A stretch of DNA of 64,000 nucleotides from Brevundimonas huaxiensis (GTDB taxonomy: Bacteria; Pseudomonadota; Alphaproteobacteria; Caulobacterales; Caulobacteraceae): assembly GCF_014218725.1 (NCBI RefSeq), contig NZ_JABBJE010000001.1:744001-808000 (forward strand), given 5' to 3'. A program made the position numbers and the translations under genes. The notes beneath the pieces were generated by a model that saw only the letters and a list, made by a program, of their open reading frames with translations, was not told where the DNA came from and ran no database searches. Positions 37,762-45,958 of this stretch are shown in pieces (the stretch's first letter is position 1; each line of letters begins with the position of its first letter).

Positions 37762-38418
37762 ATGAAGACCAAGACCCTGCTGCTTGCCGCTGTCGCCTTC
37801 ACCGCCTGCGCGGCGCCGGCCTTTGCACAGACATCCGTTGCCTGGGAGACCCCCAAAAAGGGCGACTTCCTGGTGAGCGGGCGCGTCACCGACGTCTTCT
37901 CCGAGGCCGATGACGCCATCACTACGGCGGCGGGCGCGGACACCGGCCTGAAGGTGGATGTGGGCGACAGCGTCATGCCGACCCTGGGCTTCACCTACTT
38001 CCTGACCAATCACCTCGCGGTCGAGGCGATCCTGGGCACGACCCAGCACGAGATTCGCGCCCAAGGCGGCGCGACGGACGTGGCCGTGCATGAGACCTGG
38101 GTCCTGCCGCCGGTGGTCACCTTGCAGTACCGTCCACTGAGCCAGGGGAGCTTCAGCCCCTATGTCGGCGCGGGCGTGAACTACATGCTGTTCTACAGCG
38201 GCAAGGACAAGAACGGCTTCACCGTCGATCTGGACGACGGTTTCGGCTACGCGCTTCAAGCGGGCGCGGACGTCGGGATTCAGGGGCCCTGGAGCCTGAA
38301 CCTCGACGTCAAGAAGATCTGGTTCGAAACCGACGCCAAGATCAACGACGGCGCCCTGAAGTCCAGCGTGAACCTCGATCCATGGGTCGTGTCTCTGGGC
38401 GTCAGCCGCAAGTTCTAG
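37762..38418 (+). CDS. ompW: OmpW family outer-membrane protein
   Basis: 218 residues with a cleavable signal peptide (MKTKTLLLAAVAFTACAAPA, cut after AFA) and an eight-strand barrel. Typical parts are GDFLVSGRVTDVF, VMPTLGFTYFLTNHLAVEAILG, VLPPVVTLQYRPLSQGSFSPYVGAGVNYMLFY (parts LPPVVTLQYRP and FSPYVGAGVNYMLFY), GYALQAGADVGI and the terminal strand VSLGVSRKF with C-terminal Phe for BAM recognition. OmpW makes a narrow hydrophobic channel. Its link to oxygen-limited growth agrees with the hemN and cyd neighbours. Confidence 0.92.
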   Translation: MKTKTLLLAAVAFTACAAPAFAQTSVAWETPKKGDFLVSGRVTDVFSEADDAITTAAGADTGLKVDVGDSVMPTLGFTYFLTNHLAVEAILGTTQHEIRAQGGATDVAVHETWVLPPVVTLQYRPLSQGSFSPYVGAGVNYMLFYSGKDKNGFTVDLDDGFGYALQAGADVGIQGPWSLNLDVKKIWFETDAKINDGALKSSVNLDPWVVSLGVSRKF

Positions 38419-38507
38419 CCGAAGCCTCTACGGGTCAGCGACCTTTGTCCCATTGACTGGAGCGCCGATGCGGCGCTTGTTTTCCGAAGGAGCGCCAGGG
38501 AAAATCA

Positions 38508-39479
38508 ATGGTCGCGCAAACGGGAAACGGCCACGGCAAGCTGATCAAACAGGCGCTGGACGCCGCCGGAGGTGAGGCGCGTTCGGCCTTGGCGGCGTCA
38601 TGGCGACGGTCGATGTCGCTTTATGGGCTCGATCCTGAGGATGAAGGCCGACCGAACACCCTGACAGACCAAGAGTTGCGCGAAGCCCGTGACGCCCTAG
38701 AGCCGATGACAACGGCGGCTCAGGACTCGCTTGACCGACTGTTCCTCGCCGTCGGCGACACCGGATGCTGTGTTCTTCTCACCAACGCTGAAGGGGTGAC
38801 CCTGGAACGGCGAGGCGCAGCGGCGGATGATGAAATCTTCCGCCGCTGGGGCTTATGGCCCGGCGCGGTCTGGTCTGAGGCGGTTGAGGGTACAAACGGC
38901 ATCGGCACGGCTTTGGCCGAGCGTCGGCCGCTGACCATCCATCGCGATCAGCATTTTCACACCCGTAACACGGCGCTGAGTTGCACCAGCCATCCCATCT
39001 ACGGTCCAACCGGGCGGCTGGCGGGATTGTTGGACGTCTCGTCGTGCCGGGCCGATGCGACGCAGGGCGTATTGGGCTTGATCGCGGCGGCGGTGGCGGA
39101 CGCTGCGAGAGCGATCGAGGCGCAAACCTTCCGGCACGCTTTTCCCCAAGCGCGCATCGTCCTGACTGGCGATACGGCCGGACGAAACACGGCGGCCCTG
39201 CTGGCGGTGGATCAGGACGATCTGGTGGTCGGAGCGACGCGCGCCGCACGCCTTGCGCTCGCGATCACCGACGACCGGATCGCGAACCAGCTAGCGGCGT
39301 CGGAGGTGCTGGGCGTCGGCGCAGTAGAAGCCGATCTTCTGAACGCCGAACGCGGCGCGGTGCGTCGCGCGCTAGCGTTGAGTGGCGGCAATGTCTCTGC
39401 GGCCGCGCGCGCGCTCGGGGTCAGCCGCGCGACCCTGCACCGCAAGCTGCACCGGCTCGGCCTTTCTAACGCACCTTAA
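38508..39479 (+). CDS. AcoR-like GAF/Fis regulator lacking the AAA+ domain
   Basis: 323 residues. An N-terminal region (SWRRSMSLYGLDPE) and a GAF sensory domain of AcoR type (LTNAEGVTLERRG, WSEAVEGTNGIGTALAERRPLTIHRDQHF, CTSHPIYGPTGRLAGLLDVSSC; parts only) lead directly, through ALLAVDQDDLVVGATRAARL, to a Fis-type HTH (ALSGGNVSAAARALGVSRATLHRKLHRLGL, in part GNVSAAARALGVSRATLH). The central sigma-54 ATPase domain with its GAFTGA loop is absent, so it cannot activate sigma-54 promoters in the usual way. It precedes an aldehyde dehydrogenase gene, whose expression it probably controls through the dyad at 39488. Confidence 0.85.
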   Translation: MVAQTGNGHGKLIKQALDAAGGEARSALAASWRRSMSLYGLDPEDEGRPNTLTDQELREARDALEPMTTAAQDSLDRLFLAVGDTGCCVLLTNAEGVTLERRGAAADDEIFRRWGLWPGAVWSEAVEGTNGIGTALAERRPLTIHRDQHFHTRNTALSCTSHPIYGPTGRLAGLLDVSSCRADATQGVLGLIAAAVADAARAIEAQTFRHAFPQARIVLTGDTAGRNTAALLAVDQDDLVVGATRAARLALAITDDRIANQLAASEVLGVGAVEADLLNAERGAVRRALALSGGNVSAAARALGVSRATLHRKLHRLGLSNAP

Positions 39480-39487
39480 TAAGCGAT

Positions 39488-39507
39488 CTGTCGCAGTTCT
39501 GCGACAG
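39488..39507. promoter_or_regulatory. Perfect dyad upstream of the aldehyde dehydrogenase gene
   Basis: CTGTCGCA-GTTC-TGCGACAG: two 8-bp arms with a 4-bp spacer, 8 bp after the regulator stop and 109 bp before the dehydrogenase start. It resembles upstream activator sites of AcoR-family regulators. It lacks a T-tract, so a terminator is less likely. Confidence 0.6.
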
Positions 39508-39616
39508 GTTTGCGCCGCAGCATGGCAGCGGCGTATGGCGCCACGCGATCCGCAGGATGACCTTCTGATCCAAAGACGTCGACAATCGACGCCAGAGGAC
39601 AACGCAGGAGGCCTTC

Positions 39617-41134
39617 ATGACCAAGCCCGAGTTCATTCGCGCCGTCACCCCTAAATTCAAGGCGCGCTACGACAACTTCATCGGCGGACAGTGGGTCCCG
39701 TCCGTAAACGGCCGCTATTTCGAGAACACCTCGCCGGTGAATGGCCGGGTCCTATGCGAGGTCGCACGATCGGACGCGGCCGACGTCGAATTGGCTCTGG
39801 ACGCCGCCCACGCCGCCAAGGACGCCTGGGGGCGAACCAGCGTCGCCGAACGCGCCGTCATCCTGAACAAGATCGCCGACCGGATCGAAGCCAATCTGCA
39901 AGCCGTCGCAGAGGCGGAGACCTGGGACAACGGCAAGCCGGTGCGCGAGACCACGGCCGCCGACATCCCCCTGGCGATCGACCATTTCCGCTACTTCGCC
40001 GGCTGCATCCGGGCGCAGGAAGGCGGGATTTCGGAACTGGACCACGACACGGTCGCCTATCACTTCCACGAGCCGCTGGGCGTGGTGGGGCAGATCATCC
40101 CCTGGAACTTCCCGATTCTGATGGCGGCCTGGAAGATCGCTCCGGCCTTGGCGGCGGGAAACTGCATCGTGCTGAAGCCGGCGGAGCAGACCCCGGCGTC
40201 CATTCTCGTGGTGATCGAACTGATCCAGGATTTGCTGCCGGCCGGCGTACTGAACATCGTTTCGGGCACGGGGGCCGAGGTGGGCGAGCCGTTGGCCACC
40301 AATCCTCGCATCGCCAAGATCGCCTTCACCGGCTCGACCGCCGTCGGCCAAAAGATCATGGGCTATGCGACCCAGAACCTGATCCCGGTGACGCTGGAGC
40401 TCGGCGGGAAGTCGCCGAACATCTTCTTCAAGGACGTGATGGATCACGACGACGCCTATCTGGACAAGGCGTTGGAAGGCTTCGCCATGTTCGCGCTCAA
40501 TCAGGGCGAGGTCTGCACCTGCCCCAGTCGGGCTCTGATCCATGAGGACATCTATGAGGCCTTCATCGAAAAGGCGATCGCCCGGGTAGAGTCCATCGTC
40601 CAAGGCGACCCTCTCGACCCCGCGACCATGGTGGGGGCGCAGGCCTCGACCCAGCAGCTCGACAAGATTCTGGGCTATTTGAAGCTCGGCAAGGAGGAGG
40701 GCGCCGAGGTTCTGACCGGCGGCGATCAGGCGGCACTCAAGGACGATTTGGCCGGCGGCTATTACATCAAGCCCACCGTGTTCAAAGGCGCCAACCACAT
40801 GAGGATCTTCCAAGAGGAAATCTTCGGTCCGGTCCTGGCGGTGACGACTTTCAAGACCTTTGAAGAGGCCATGGCAATCGCAAATGACACGGACTACGGC
40901 CTGGGCGCCGGGGTCTGGTCACGCGACATGAATACCGCCTACCGCGCCGGTCGCGCCATCCAGGCGGGCCGCGTCTGGACCAACTGCTACCACCAATACC
41001 CGGCCCATGCGGCCTTCGGCGGCTACAAGAAGTCGGGCATCGGTCGGGAAAACCACCGCATGATGCTGGACCACTATCAGCAGACCAAGAACCTTCTTGT
41101 CAGCTACAGCCCCGACAAGTTGGGCTTCTTCTGA
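39617..41134 (+). CDS. NAD-dependent aldehyde dehydrogenase (AcoD/ExaC-like)
   Basis: 505 residues. It oxidises acetaldehyde or similar short aldehydes to acids. Motifs are [23 protein letters not shown] (part [17 protein letters not shown]), [34 protein letters not shown] (parts [14 protein letters not shown] and [12 protein letters not shown]), [11 protein letters not shown], the catalytic Glu in [11 protein letters not shown], the catalytic Cys in [21 protein letters not shown] and the C-terminal [17 protein letters not shown]. The VCTCPSR loop and length match the acetaldehyde dehydrogenase group near ExaC/AcoD. GCAGGAGG precedes the ATG. The upstream AcoR-like gene is the probable regulator. 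Confidence 0.92.
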   Translation: MTKPEFIRAVTPKFKARYDNFIGGQWVPSVNGRYFENTSPVNGRVLCEVARSDAADVELALDAAHAAKDAWGRTSVAERAVILNKIADRIEANLQAVAEAETWDNGKPVRETTAADIPLAIDHFRYFAGCIRAQEGGISELDHDTVAYHFHEPLGVVGQIIPWNFPILMAAWKIAPALAAGNCIVLKPAEQTPASILVVIELIQDLLPAGVLNIVSGTGAEVGEPLATNPRIAKIAFTGSTAVGQKIMGYATQNLIPVTLELGGKSPNIFFKDVMDHDDAYLDKALEGFAMFALNQGEVCTCPSRALIHEDIYEAFIEKAIARVESIVQGDPLDPATMVGAQASTQQLDKILGYLKLGKEEGAEVLTGGDQAALKDDLAGGYYIKPTVFKGANHMRIFQEEIFGPVLAVTTFKTFEEAMAIANDTDYGLGAGVWSRDMNTAYRAGRAIQAGRVWTNCYHQYPAHAAFGGYKKSGIGRENHRMMLDHYQQTKNLLVSYSPDKLGFF

Positions 41135-41143
41135 GCTGGGCGT

Positions 41144-41172
41144 AGGATGGCCGATCTAGGATTGGCCATCCT
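41144..41172. terminator. Hairpin after the aldehyde dehydrogenase gene (possible terminator)
   Basis: Arms AGGATGGCC (41144-41152) and GGCCATCCT (41164-41172) form a perfect 9-bp stem with an 11-base loop, 10 bp after the stop codon. No T-run follows, so factor-independent termination is uncertain. Confidence 0.5.
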
Positions 41173-41412
41173 GCGTACGGTTCCTATCATTAGCCGCTCA
41201 GCTGGACGGGCCTGCAACTGATCACGGTGGCGCTGCTGCGAGCAGCCTGCACAGGGGACGGTTTTGAGCCGCTGAACGTCAGCTTTTGAGCTTTGAGGCA
41301 ATGACCGCTCTTGGCGCATCTGCGACATCACAAATGACTTTGCCTGACTCAAAGCGGAGCTTTAAAAGGTCTGCCTTCGGATTGCGCTAATACAGAGCCT
41401 GCCGTCGTGTGA

Positions 41413-41801
41413 TCACGACCGCACTCGACGCCCAAACCAGCGGCTCACACTGATAGCGTAGACGGACCACGCCGCGCCGAAGAGGGCCGCCAAGTGTCGT
41501 TCCTCGCGCCGGATGGCGACGCGGTCGGTGGCGAAGGCGGCGATGGCGGTGGCTACGAAGAACCAGGCGTTGTCGACAGGCCGCCGAGGCCGAGCAGCAG
41601 CAGGCCGTTGGCGAGATAGATCGGGTTACGGCTCCAGGCGAAGGGGCCGGTCGTGACCAAGGCGGTCGCGGCCCTGTGCGGCAGGATGTTGGCCCGCCGC
41701 CGCCGCATCTCGAGCATGGCCCAAAGATCAAGGCCAAGGGCGAGCGCGACAAGCAGGCCGCCGACGGCAGAGGCGCCGGGAAATAGCGCCGGAGCAGGCA
41801 A
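41413..41801 (-). pseudogene. Isoprenylcysteine/phospholipid methyltransferase family gene, frameshifted
   Basis: Two frames together give one protein. The first (41801-41577) reads [39 protein letters not shown] and RNPIYLANGLLLLGLGGL. The second (41574-41413) continues DNAWFFVATAIAAFATDRVA, IRREERHLAALFGAAWSVYA to a stop. One base is missing near 41575, so the frame breaks. The motif GPFAWSRNPIYL and the E-E-R-x-L end are those of small integral-membrane methyltransferases of the ICMT/PEMT type. Its 5' end runs into the persulfide-dioxygenase remnant without a proper start, so the gene is both truncated and frameshifted. Confirmation needs reads across 41575. Confidence 0.75.
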
Positions 41802-41808
41802 ACTCGGT

Positions 41809-42018
41809 CCGGCCCGGGGGCGCCTTGTAATCGTGACACAGGAAGACCCGCGCCTCGTCCGGCAAAGAGGTCAGGCGATGGATCGAGCGGTACAGGGTCC
41901 GGGCGTCGCCGCCCGGGAAGTCGCAGCGCGCCGTGCCGTAGTCGGGCATGAACATGGTGTCGCCGGGGAATACGGCGTCGCCGATGCGGCCATCGCCGAC
42001 GGCGAGGGCGACGCGCCC
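41809..42018 (-). pseudogene. Fragment of a metallo-beta-lactamase-fold persulfide dioxygenase (Blh/ETHE1-like)
   Basis: About 70 codons: [64 protein letters not shown]. This is the middle of a Blh-type sulfur dioxygenase, including the metal-binding Asp region (D-T-M-F) and the His of CHDY. The N-terminal metal motif HxHxDH and the last 90 or so residues are missing. An in-frame TAA at 42019-42021 closes the frame upstream. In bigR operons blh is the repressor's main target, so together with the neighbouring BigR-like gene this is a decayed sulfide-detoxification locus. Confidence 0.78.
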
Positions 42019-42041
42019 TTATACTATCGCGAGCGCCGCCC

Positions 42042-42554
42042 ATGACCGACGACCAGGCCGCCGCCATGGAGCGGTTGAAGGAGAAAGCGCCCGAGGCCGC
42101 CGAGCTGTTGCGCCAGCTGGCCAATGCAAACCGGCTGCTGATCCTGTGTCATATCGCCGAAGAGGAGCGCTCGGTGGGCCAGCTCGAGGCGGACCTCGGC
42201 ATCAAGCAGCCGGCGCTATCCCAACAACTGGCTGAGCTGCGCCAGTATGGCCTGGTCAAGACCCGCCGTCAGTCCCGCTCGATCTTCTATTCGATCGCCG
42301 ACGATCGGGCCCAGGCCGTTATGGGCATGCTCTACGAAATCTTCTGCGGCGATGCGAAGGCGGTCGGCGCGCGGCGACACGGCGCAATTCGCACGCATCA
42401 CCGCCGTTGCACGTCGATGACTGAAAACTCAACTGTGCAGCAGATGCCCAACGACGGCAGCACGGCCACTCAACTGGGTGCCCAGCGTTCTCGTGCTGGG
42501 TCGGAAAGTGGCTTGGTCGGGCGCCAGATAAGGCAATTGATCGAAGCATATTGA
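42042..42554 (+). CDS. ArsR-family repressor, BigR/SqrR-like persulfide sensor with aberrant C-terminal tail
   Basis: 170 residues. Residues 1-105 form a winged-helix repressor: LRQLANANRLLILCHIAEEE, VGQLEADLGIKQPALSQQLAELR (shown in part), RQSRSIFYSIAD and GMLYEIFCG. Cys36 and Cys102 sit in the two positions used by BigR and SqrR to sense persulfides, with the same 66-residue spacing. The last 60 residues (from about GDAKAV) match nothing expected and contain low-quality sequence, so the original 3' end seems replaced by a deletion junction. It is divergent from the dioxygenase fragment. DNA-binding and sensing parts look intact. Confidence 0.78.
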   Translation: MTDDQAAAMERLKEKAPEAAELLRQLANANRLLILCHIAEEERSVGQLEADLGIKQPALSQQLAELRQYGLVKTRRQSRSIFYSIADDRAQAVMGMLYEIFCGDAKAVGARRHGAIRTHHRRCTSMTENSTVQQMPNDGSTATQLGAQRSRAGSESGLVGRQIRQLIEAY

Positions 42555-43120
42555 AGTCGTGTTTTCGGCGCAGAGTGAACGACTGCTTCTTGCGCTGGGC
42601 TGACGCAGAGGGCGTGAAATTGAAACGGCAGAAAGCTCACCTTCTGGGAGGTTGATCTTCTCCGGCGGATGGCATCTGCAAGGAGGAGAACTGAAAGGTT
42701 GCGCGACTGCAGTCAGCACAGCGGCCCCGAGCGGGAGCGCGAGCGCCGCGTCGGAAGCGTCGGAGCCTGCCGCGGTGTCGTCGCACTGGACGGCGTCGTA
42801 CCAGGGCGTCGGCGGCGTACTGCGTCGATATTCGACGGGGGTGCGTCGGGTGCCATCGCCGCAATGAACACGCCAGGCCCGCTCGACCGCGTCGAACTGG
42901 TCCGAGGCGTCCAGACCCAAGTCCAGTCCAACCTTGCCGACGGGTTCCTCGAACCCGTTCTCCGGCTTTGAAAGCTGCGCAGCGGCGTTTTGAGCTCTGA
43001 CAGGCTTCAGCTATGCAACGGAGAGCAACTGGTGTTTTCTGCCGATAATATATCTTAGGCGATAATATGAGTGCGCTGCTCAAGGCCGCAAACGGCTTTC
43101 CTGAGCTTGGTGTTGGACAC
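42555..43120. other. Non-coding or decayed region, about 570 bp
   Basis: I find no recognisable gene. Frames on both strands are open but have no family features and look like GC-driven chance frames. A short direct repeat CGATAATAT occurs at 43043 and 43061 in an AT-rich patch. The stretch continues the decay seen from 41.4 kb. Confidence 0.45.
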
Positions 43121-43879
43121 TCACTGGCGTGTCTGCCGTTTGGGCTGCTGTGTCAGACCAACACCCTTGAGCCATAGCTTCAGCGCCTCCCAATGGATCG
43201 CCGCGACCACCTTGAACGTCATCAGCGGGATTGCTGCTGTCGCAGCGGCGATGTTGCGATCCTCCAGGCGTTCCCGCTTGGCCGCCATAGCGGCCGTGAT
43301 CAGCACGCCTTCGGCATCTAGCCCATCGATGGTCATGTCCAGGCGATCGCCCGGCGTATGGCCACGGAACTGGTAATCCATCTCCATGCCCATGAATGGC
43401 GACACATAGAGCGCCTTGGCCGCGCCCTGACGAATGACGCCTGCGGCCTGATCCTCGATCGGGATCGGAATGACATAGGCGTGGCGGATGCCGAAGGTGC
43501 TGGTCACCTCGTACACCATGGCGGCCAACCGTCCGTTCGGCCAATGGCAATAGTAAATGCTGATCGGGTTGAAGACGTATCCAAGGACGCGCGGCATGGT
43601 TAACAGGCGGACAGGTCCGCCTGCGAGATCGATGCCGGCTTGAGCCATCCACGCATCCACCTGAGGACGCAGCGCGCCAGAACCGTCTCCGTAATCCTTG
43701 TCGTGGAAGGACAAGAGATTGAACCGATTGCGCGAAAACAGGCGCAGGCGCGCGTCCACATCATCGATTTCCGACAGGTCAAGCAGAAGCCAGAAGACGC
43801 GATAGTTCAGCCTATGGGTCTTGGGGCGAAGGCGTCGGTGCATGACCCGGCCGCGATAAAGGGCCGAGCTGAATATCAC
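43121..43879 (-). CDS. DUF1365 domain protein
   Basis: 252 residues from a GTG that overlaps the stop of the FAD oxidoreductase gene (GTGA). Family blocks are FSSALYRGRVMHRRLRPKTHRLNYRVF (parts SALYRGRVMHRRLRPKTH and LNYRVF), LLSFHDKDYGDGSG, LTMPRVLGYVFNPISIYYCH, VYEVTSTFGIRHAYVIP, KALYVSPFMGMEMDYQFR and TFKVVAAIHWEALKLWLKG. Biochemical role unknown. DUF1365 genes cluster with an FAD oxidoreductase and cyclopropane-synthase-like genes and belong to the RpoE-ChrR regulon in Rhodobacter, which points to lipid modification in the photo-oxidative stress response. Confidence 0.9.
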   Translation of the reverse strand: MIFSSALYRGRVMHRRLRPKTHRLNYRVFWLLLDLSEIDDVDARLRLFSRNRFNLLSFHDKDYGDGSGALRPQVDAWMAQAGIDLAGGPVRLLTMPRVLGYVFNPISIYYCHWPNGRLAAMVYEVTSTFGIRHAYVIPIPIEDQAAGVIRQGAAKALYVSPFMGMEMDYQFRGHTPGDRLDMTIDGLDAEGVLITAAMAAKRERLEDRNIAAATAAIPLMTFKVVAAIHWEALKLWLKGVGLTQQPKRQTRQ

Positions 43880-45213
43880 GCGGCACGTTCCAGCTGAGCG
43901 CTCGCCGGCGTCGTCAAATGAATGCGACCGCTTTCGTTGGCGACAGACCAAGGGCGACGTACGCCGCCGAGTTGCTCGGCGACGGCGAGGCCGGATTGCA
44001 GGCCATCCTCGTGGAAGCCGGCGCCGAAATGGGCCCCGCAGAACCAGACGCCCCCCTGCCCTTGCAGGCTCCACAACTGCTTTTGCGCCTTTATGGCCGC
44101 AGGATCGAAGATGGGGTGCTCGTACAGTTCGCTGCGTAAAATCGTGTCGGCGCGCGGTGGACGCGGTGGATTGAGCGTCACGAACAGATCGTCGCCCGGC
44201 AGGCCTTGCAGGCGGTTCATCCAATAAGTGACGCAAAGGCCGTCGTCCGCGCCAATATAGTTCCAGCTGGCCCAGGCGCGACGACGATGCGGCATCAGGC
44301 CGGCGTCGGTATGCAGGACGGTCAGATTTCGGCTGTACCGGAAAGCGCCGAGCAGCGCCTTCTCCTGCGCCGTCAGTTCGGCCAGCATCGCCAGAGCCTG
44401 GTCGGCATGGGACCCGATCACAACTTGGTCGTAGCGCTCGATCCCGCCTTGGCTGTCGTGAACGAAGACGCCCTGGTCGCTGCGCCGCACCGCAGTGACG
44501 CCATGGTCCAGCCGAATGTCCTGGATGGCGCGAGCGAGATGTTCGACATAGACGCGGCTGCCACCCTCGACAGTGCGCCACAGCGGGCGTCCCACCAGTT
44601 TCAGCAGACCGTGATTGCCGCAGAAACGGATGAAGGACTCGGCCGGATAGTCCATCAGCGTGTGCGCCGGCGATGACCAGATCGCGGCGGCCATGGGCAG
44701 CAGGTGATCGTCGCGGAACGCCTCGCTGAACCCTTCGCGCTTCAAATAGTCGCCGAGCGTCAGCGAAGAATCAGACATCGCAGCCAAATCCTTTGGCGCC
44801 TCGCGATAGAAGCGCAGAATTTCGCTCAGCATGGACCAGAAGCGAGGACGCAGGGCGTTGCGACGCTGAGCAAATAGGCCCGGCGCGGCATATTCGAACC
44901 GCCCATCATCCAGGGAGACGGCGAAGGACATATCCGTCGCCCGTGTCGCGATCCCCAAATGCTCGAACAGGGCTATAAGATTGGGATAGGTCGCGTCGTT
45001 AAAGCAGATGAAGCCGGTGTCGACGGCGATGTCGCCAGAAGGCACGCCGGCCATAACTGTATTGGAATGCCCGCCCAGCCGGTCGCCCTTTTCGTAAAGC
45101 GTCACGTCATGGCGTTTCGACAGAAGCCAGGCCGAAGACAGAGCGGCGACGCCAGATCCGACCACAGCGATCTTTTGACGTTCGGCAGAGGGCGTCGCGG
45201 ACGACAGGGGCAT
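43876..45213 (-). CDS. FAD-dependent oxidoreductase (amine-oxidase/desaturase-like)
   Basis: 445 residues from ATG 45213. FAD binding starts at KIAVVGSGVAALSSAWLLSKRHDVTLYEKGDRLGGHSNTV (parts KIAVVGSGVAALSSAWLL and YEKGDRLGGHSNTV). Other parts are DTGFICFNDATYPNL, MAAAIWSSPAHTLMDYPAESFIRF (MAAAIWSSPAHTLMDYP) and the C-terminal VWFCGAHFGAGFHEDGLQSGLAVAEQL. Homologues accompany DUF1365 and cyclopropane synthase genes. Activity is not established, and furan-fatty-acid or other lipid modification has been proposed for related clusters. Divergent from the rpoE-chrR operon, with a candidate sigma-E promoter on its own strand. Confidence 0.9.
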   Translation of the reverse strand: MPLSSATPSAERQKIAVVGSGVAALSSAWLLSKRHDVTLYEKGDRLGGHSNTVMAGVPSGDIAVDTGFICFNDATYPNLIALFEHLGIATRATDMSFAVSLDDGRFEYAAPGLFAQRRNALRPRFWSMLSEILRFYREAPKDLAAMSDSSLTLGDYLKREGFSEAFRDDHLLPMAAAIWSSPAHTLMDYPAESFIRFCGNHGLLKLVGRPLWRTVEGGSRVYVEHLARAIQDIRLDHGVTAVRRSDQGVFVHDSQGGIERYDQVVIGSHADQALAMLAELTAQEKALLGAFRYSRNLTVLHTDAGLMPHRRRAWASWNYIGADDGLCVTYWMNRLQGLPGDDLFVTLNPPRPPRADTILRSELYEHPIFDPAAIKAQKQLWSLQGQGGVWFCGAHFGAGFHEDGLQSGLAVAEQLGGVRRPWSVANESGRIHLTTPASAQLERAA

Positions 45214-45259
45214 GAAAACTCCGAAAGATACGCCGCAGCGCAATCGCTAGGGCATGAAC

Positions 45260-45289
45260 GGATTACGGGTCGCCGTCATGTTCGGATCG
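45260..45289 (-). promoter_or_regulatory. Candidate RpoE (ECF11) promoter for the FAD oxidoreductase-DUF1365 operon
   Basis: On the minus strand CGATCC (45289-45284) and TAATCC (45265-45260) are separated by 18 bp, close to the Rhodobacter sigma-E pattern TGATC-N18-TAA. It sits about 47 bp before the oxidoreductase start. Confidence 0.55.
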
Positions 45290-45293
45290 CGAT

Positions 45294-45323
45294 TGATCCA
45301 GACATTTCCGCTGAGCGTATTAG
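45294..45323 (+). promoter_or_regulatory. Candidate autoregulatory RpoE promoter upstream of rpoE-chrR
   Basis: TGATCC (45294-45299), an 18-bp spacer and TATTAG (45318-45323) match the sigma-E (ECF11) -35/-10 arrangement. The rpoE start lies about 57 bp downstream. Confidence 0.65.
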
Positions 45324-45379
45324 TGTTCATGCATGCCGAGCCGTTATCCTTCGCATCAACGCCATGTCGGTCAAACCGC

Positions 45380-45958
45380 ATGAAGGCGCTCGACAGCTTG
45401 CCTGATCCGCTGCTGCATGATCGGCTGATCGAACAGATCGCCCTGAGACGCGATCGTGACGCGTTCGCTGCGCTCTTCGCCTATTTCGCGCCGCGGCTGA
45501 AGGCCTGGCTGATCAAGTCGGGCGCGACGCCTGGCGCGGCCGAGGACTTCGCGCAGGACGCCATGCTGACCGTGTGGCGCAAAGCCGATCTGTTTGATTC
45601 GTCCAAGGCGCGCGCCGCCACGTGGATTTTCACCATCGCTCGCAACCGTCGGCTGGACATGCTTCGTCGTGACGCGCGTCCCCTGCCGACGCCCGAAATC
45701 GAGCTGGCGGGGGACGACGTTCGCCGACCCGATGAACTGCTGTCGATGTCGCAAGACGCGGACCGCGTGCGCGACGCTCTGGCCCGGCTCAGCGCTGACC
45801 ACGTCGAGGTCCTGCGTTTGGCCTTCTTCATGGACAACTCTCATTCCGAGATCGCCAAACATCTCGGCCTGCCGCTCGGCACCGTCAAATCCCGTATTCG
45901 TAACGCCATGACCAAGCTTCGTCTGATCCTCGCGCCGTCCGAGGAGGCTGCGCGATGA
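45380..45958 (+). CDS. rpoE: ECF sigma factor of the RpoE/ECF11 (ChrR-controlled) type
   Basis: 192 residues from ATG 45380. Region 2 reads RDAFAALFAYFAPRLKAWLI, then AAEDFAQDAMLTVWRKADLFD and ATWIFTIARNRRLDMLRRDA. Region 4 reads LARLSADHVEVLRLAFFMDN, SHSEIAKHLGLPLGTVKSRIRNAMTKLR (in part). The sequence and the adjoining chrR gene identify the singlet-oxygen sigma factor. The upstream in-frame ATG at 45254 would include the promoter. The stop overlaps the chrR start by 4 bp. Confidence 0.92.
   Translation: MKALDSLPDPLLHDRLIEQIALRRDRDAFAALFAYFAPRLKAWLIKSGATPGAAEDFAQDAMLTVWRKADLFDSSKARAATWIFTIARNRRLDMLRRDARPLPTPEIELAGDDVRRPDELLSMSQDADRVRDALARLSADHVEVLRLAFFMDNSHSEIAKHLGLPLGTVKSRIRNAMTKLRLILAPSEEAAR

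Noticed and set aside
39525..39545. Possible sigma-54 promoter before the aldehyde dehydrogenase gene
   Set aside because: TGGCAG is present, but the -12 element does not match TTGC at the required spacing.
42429..42920. Minus-strand frame of 163 codons after the BigR-like gene
   Set aside because: No family features, no ribosome site, and overlapping open frames on both strands. I treat the region as non-coding or decayed.
43043..43070. Repeated CGATAATAT, considered as the start of a CRISPR or iteron array
   Set aside because: Only two short copies, 18 bp apart, with no further units.
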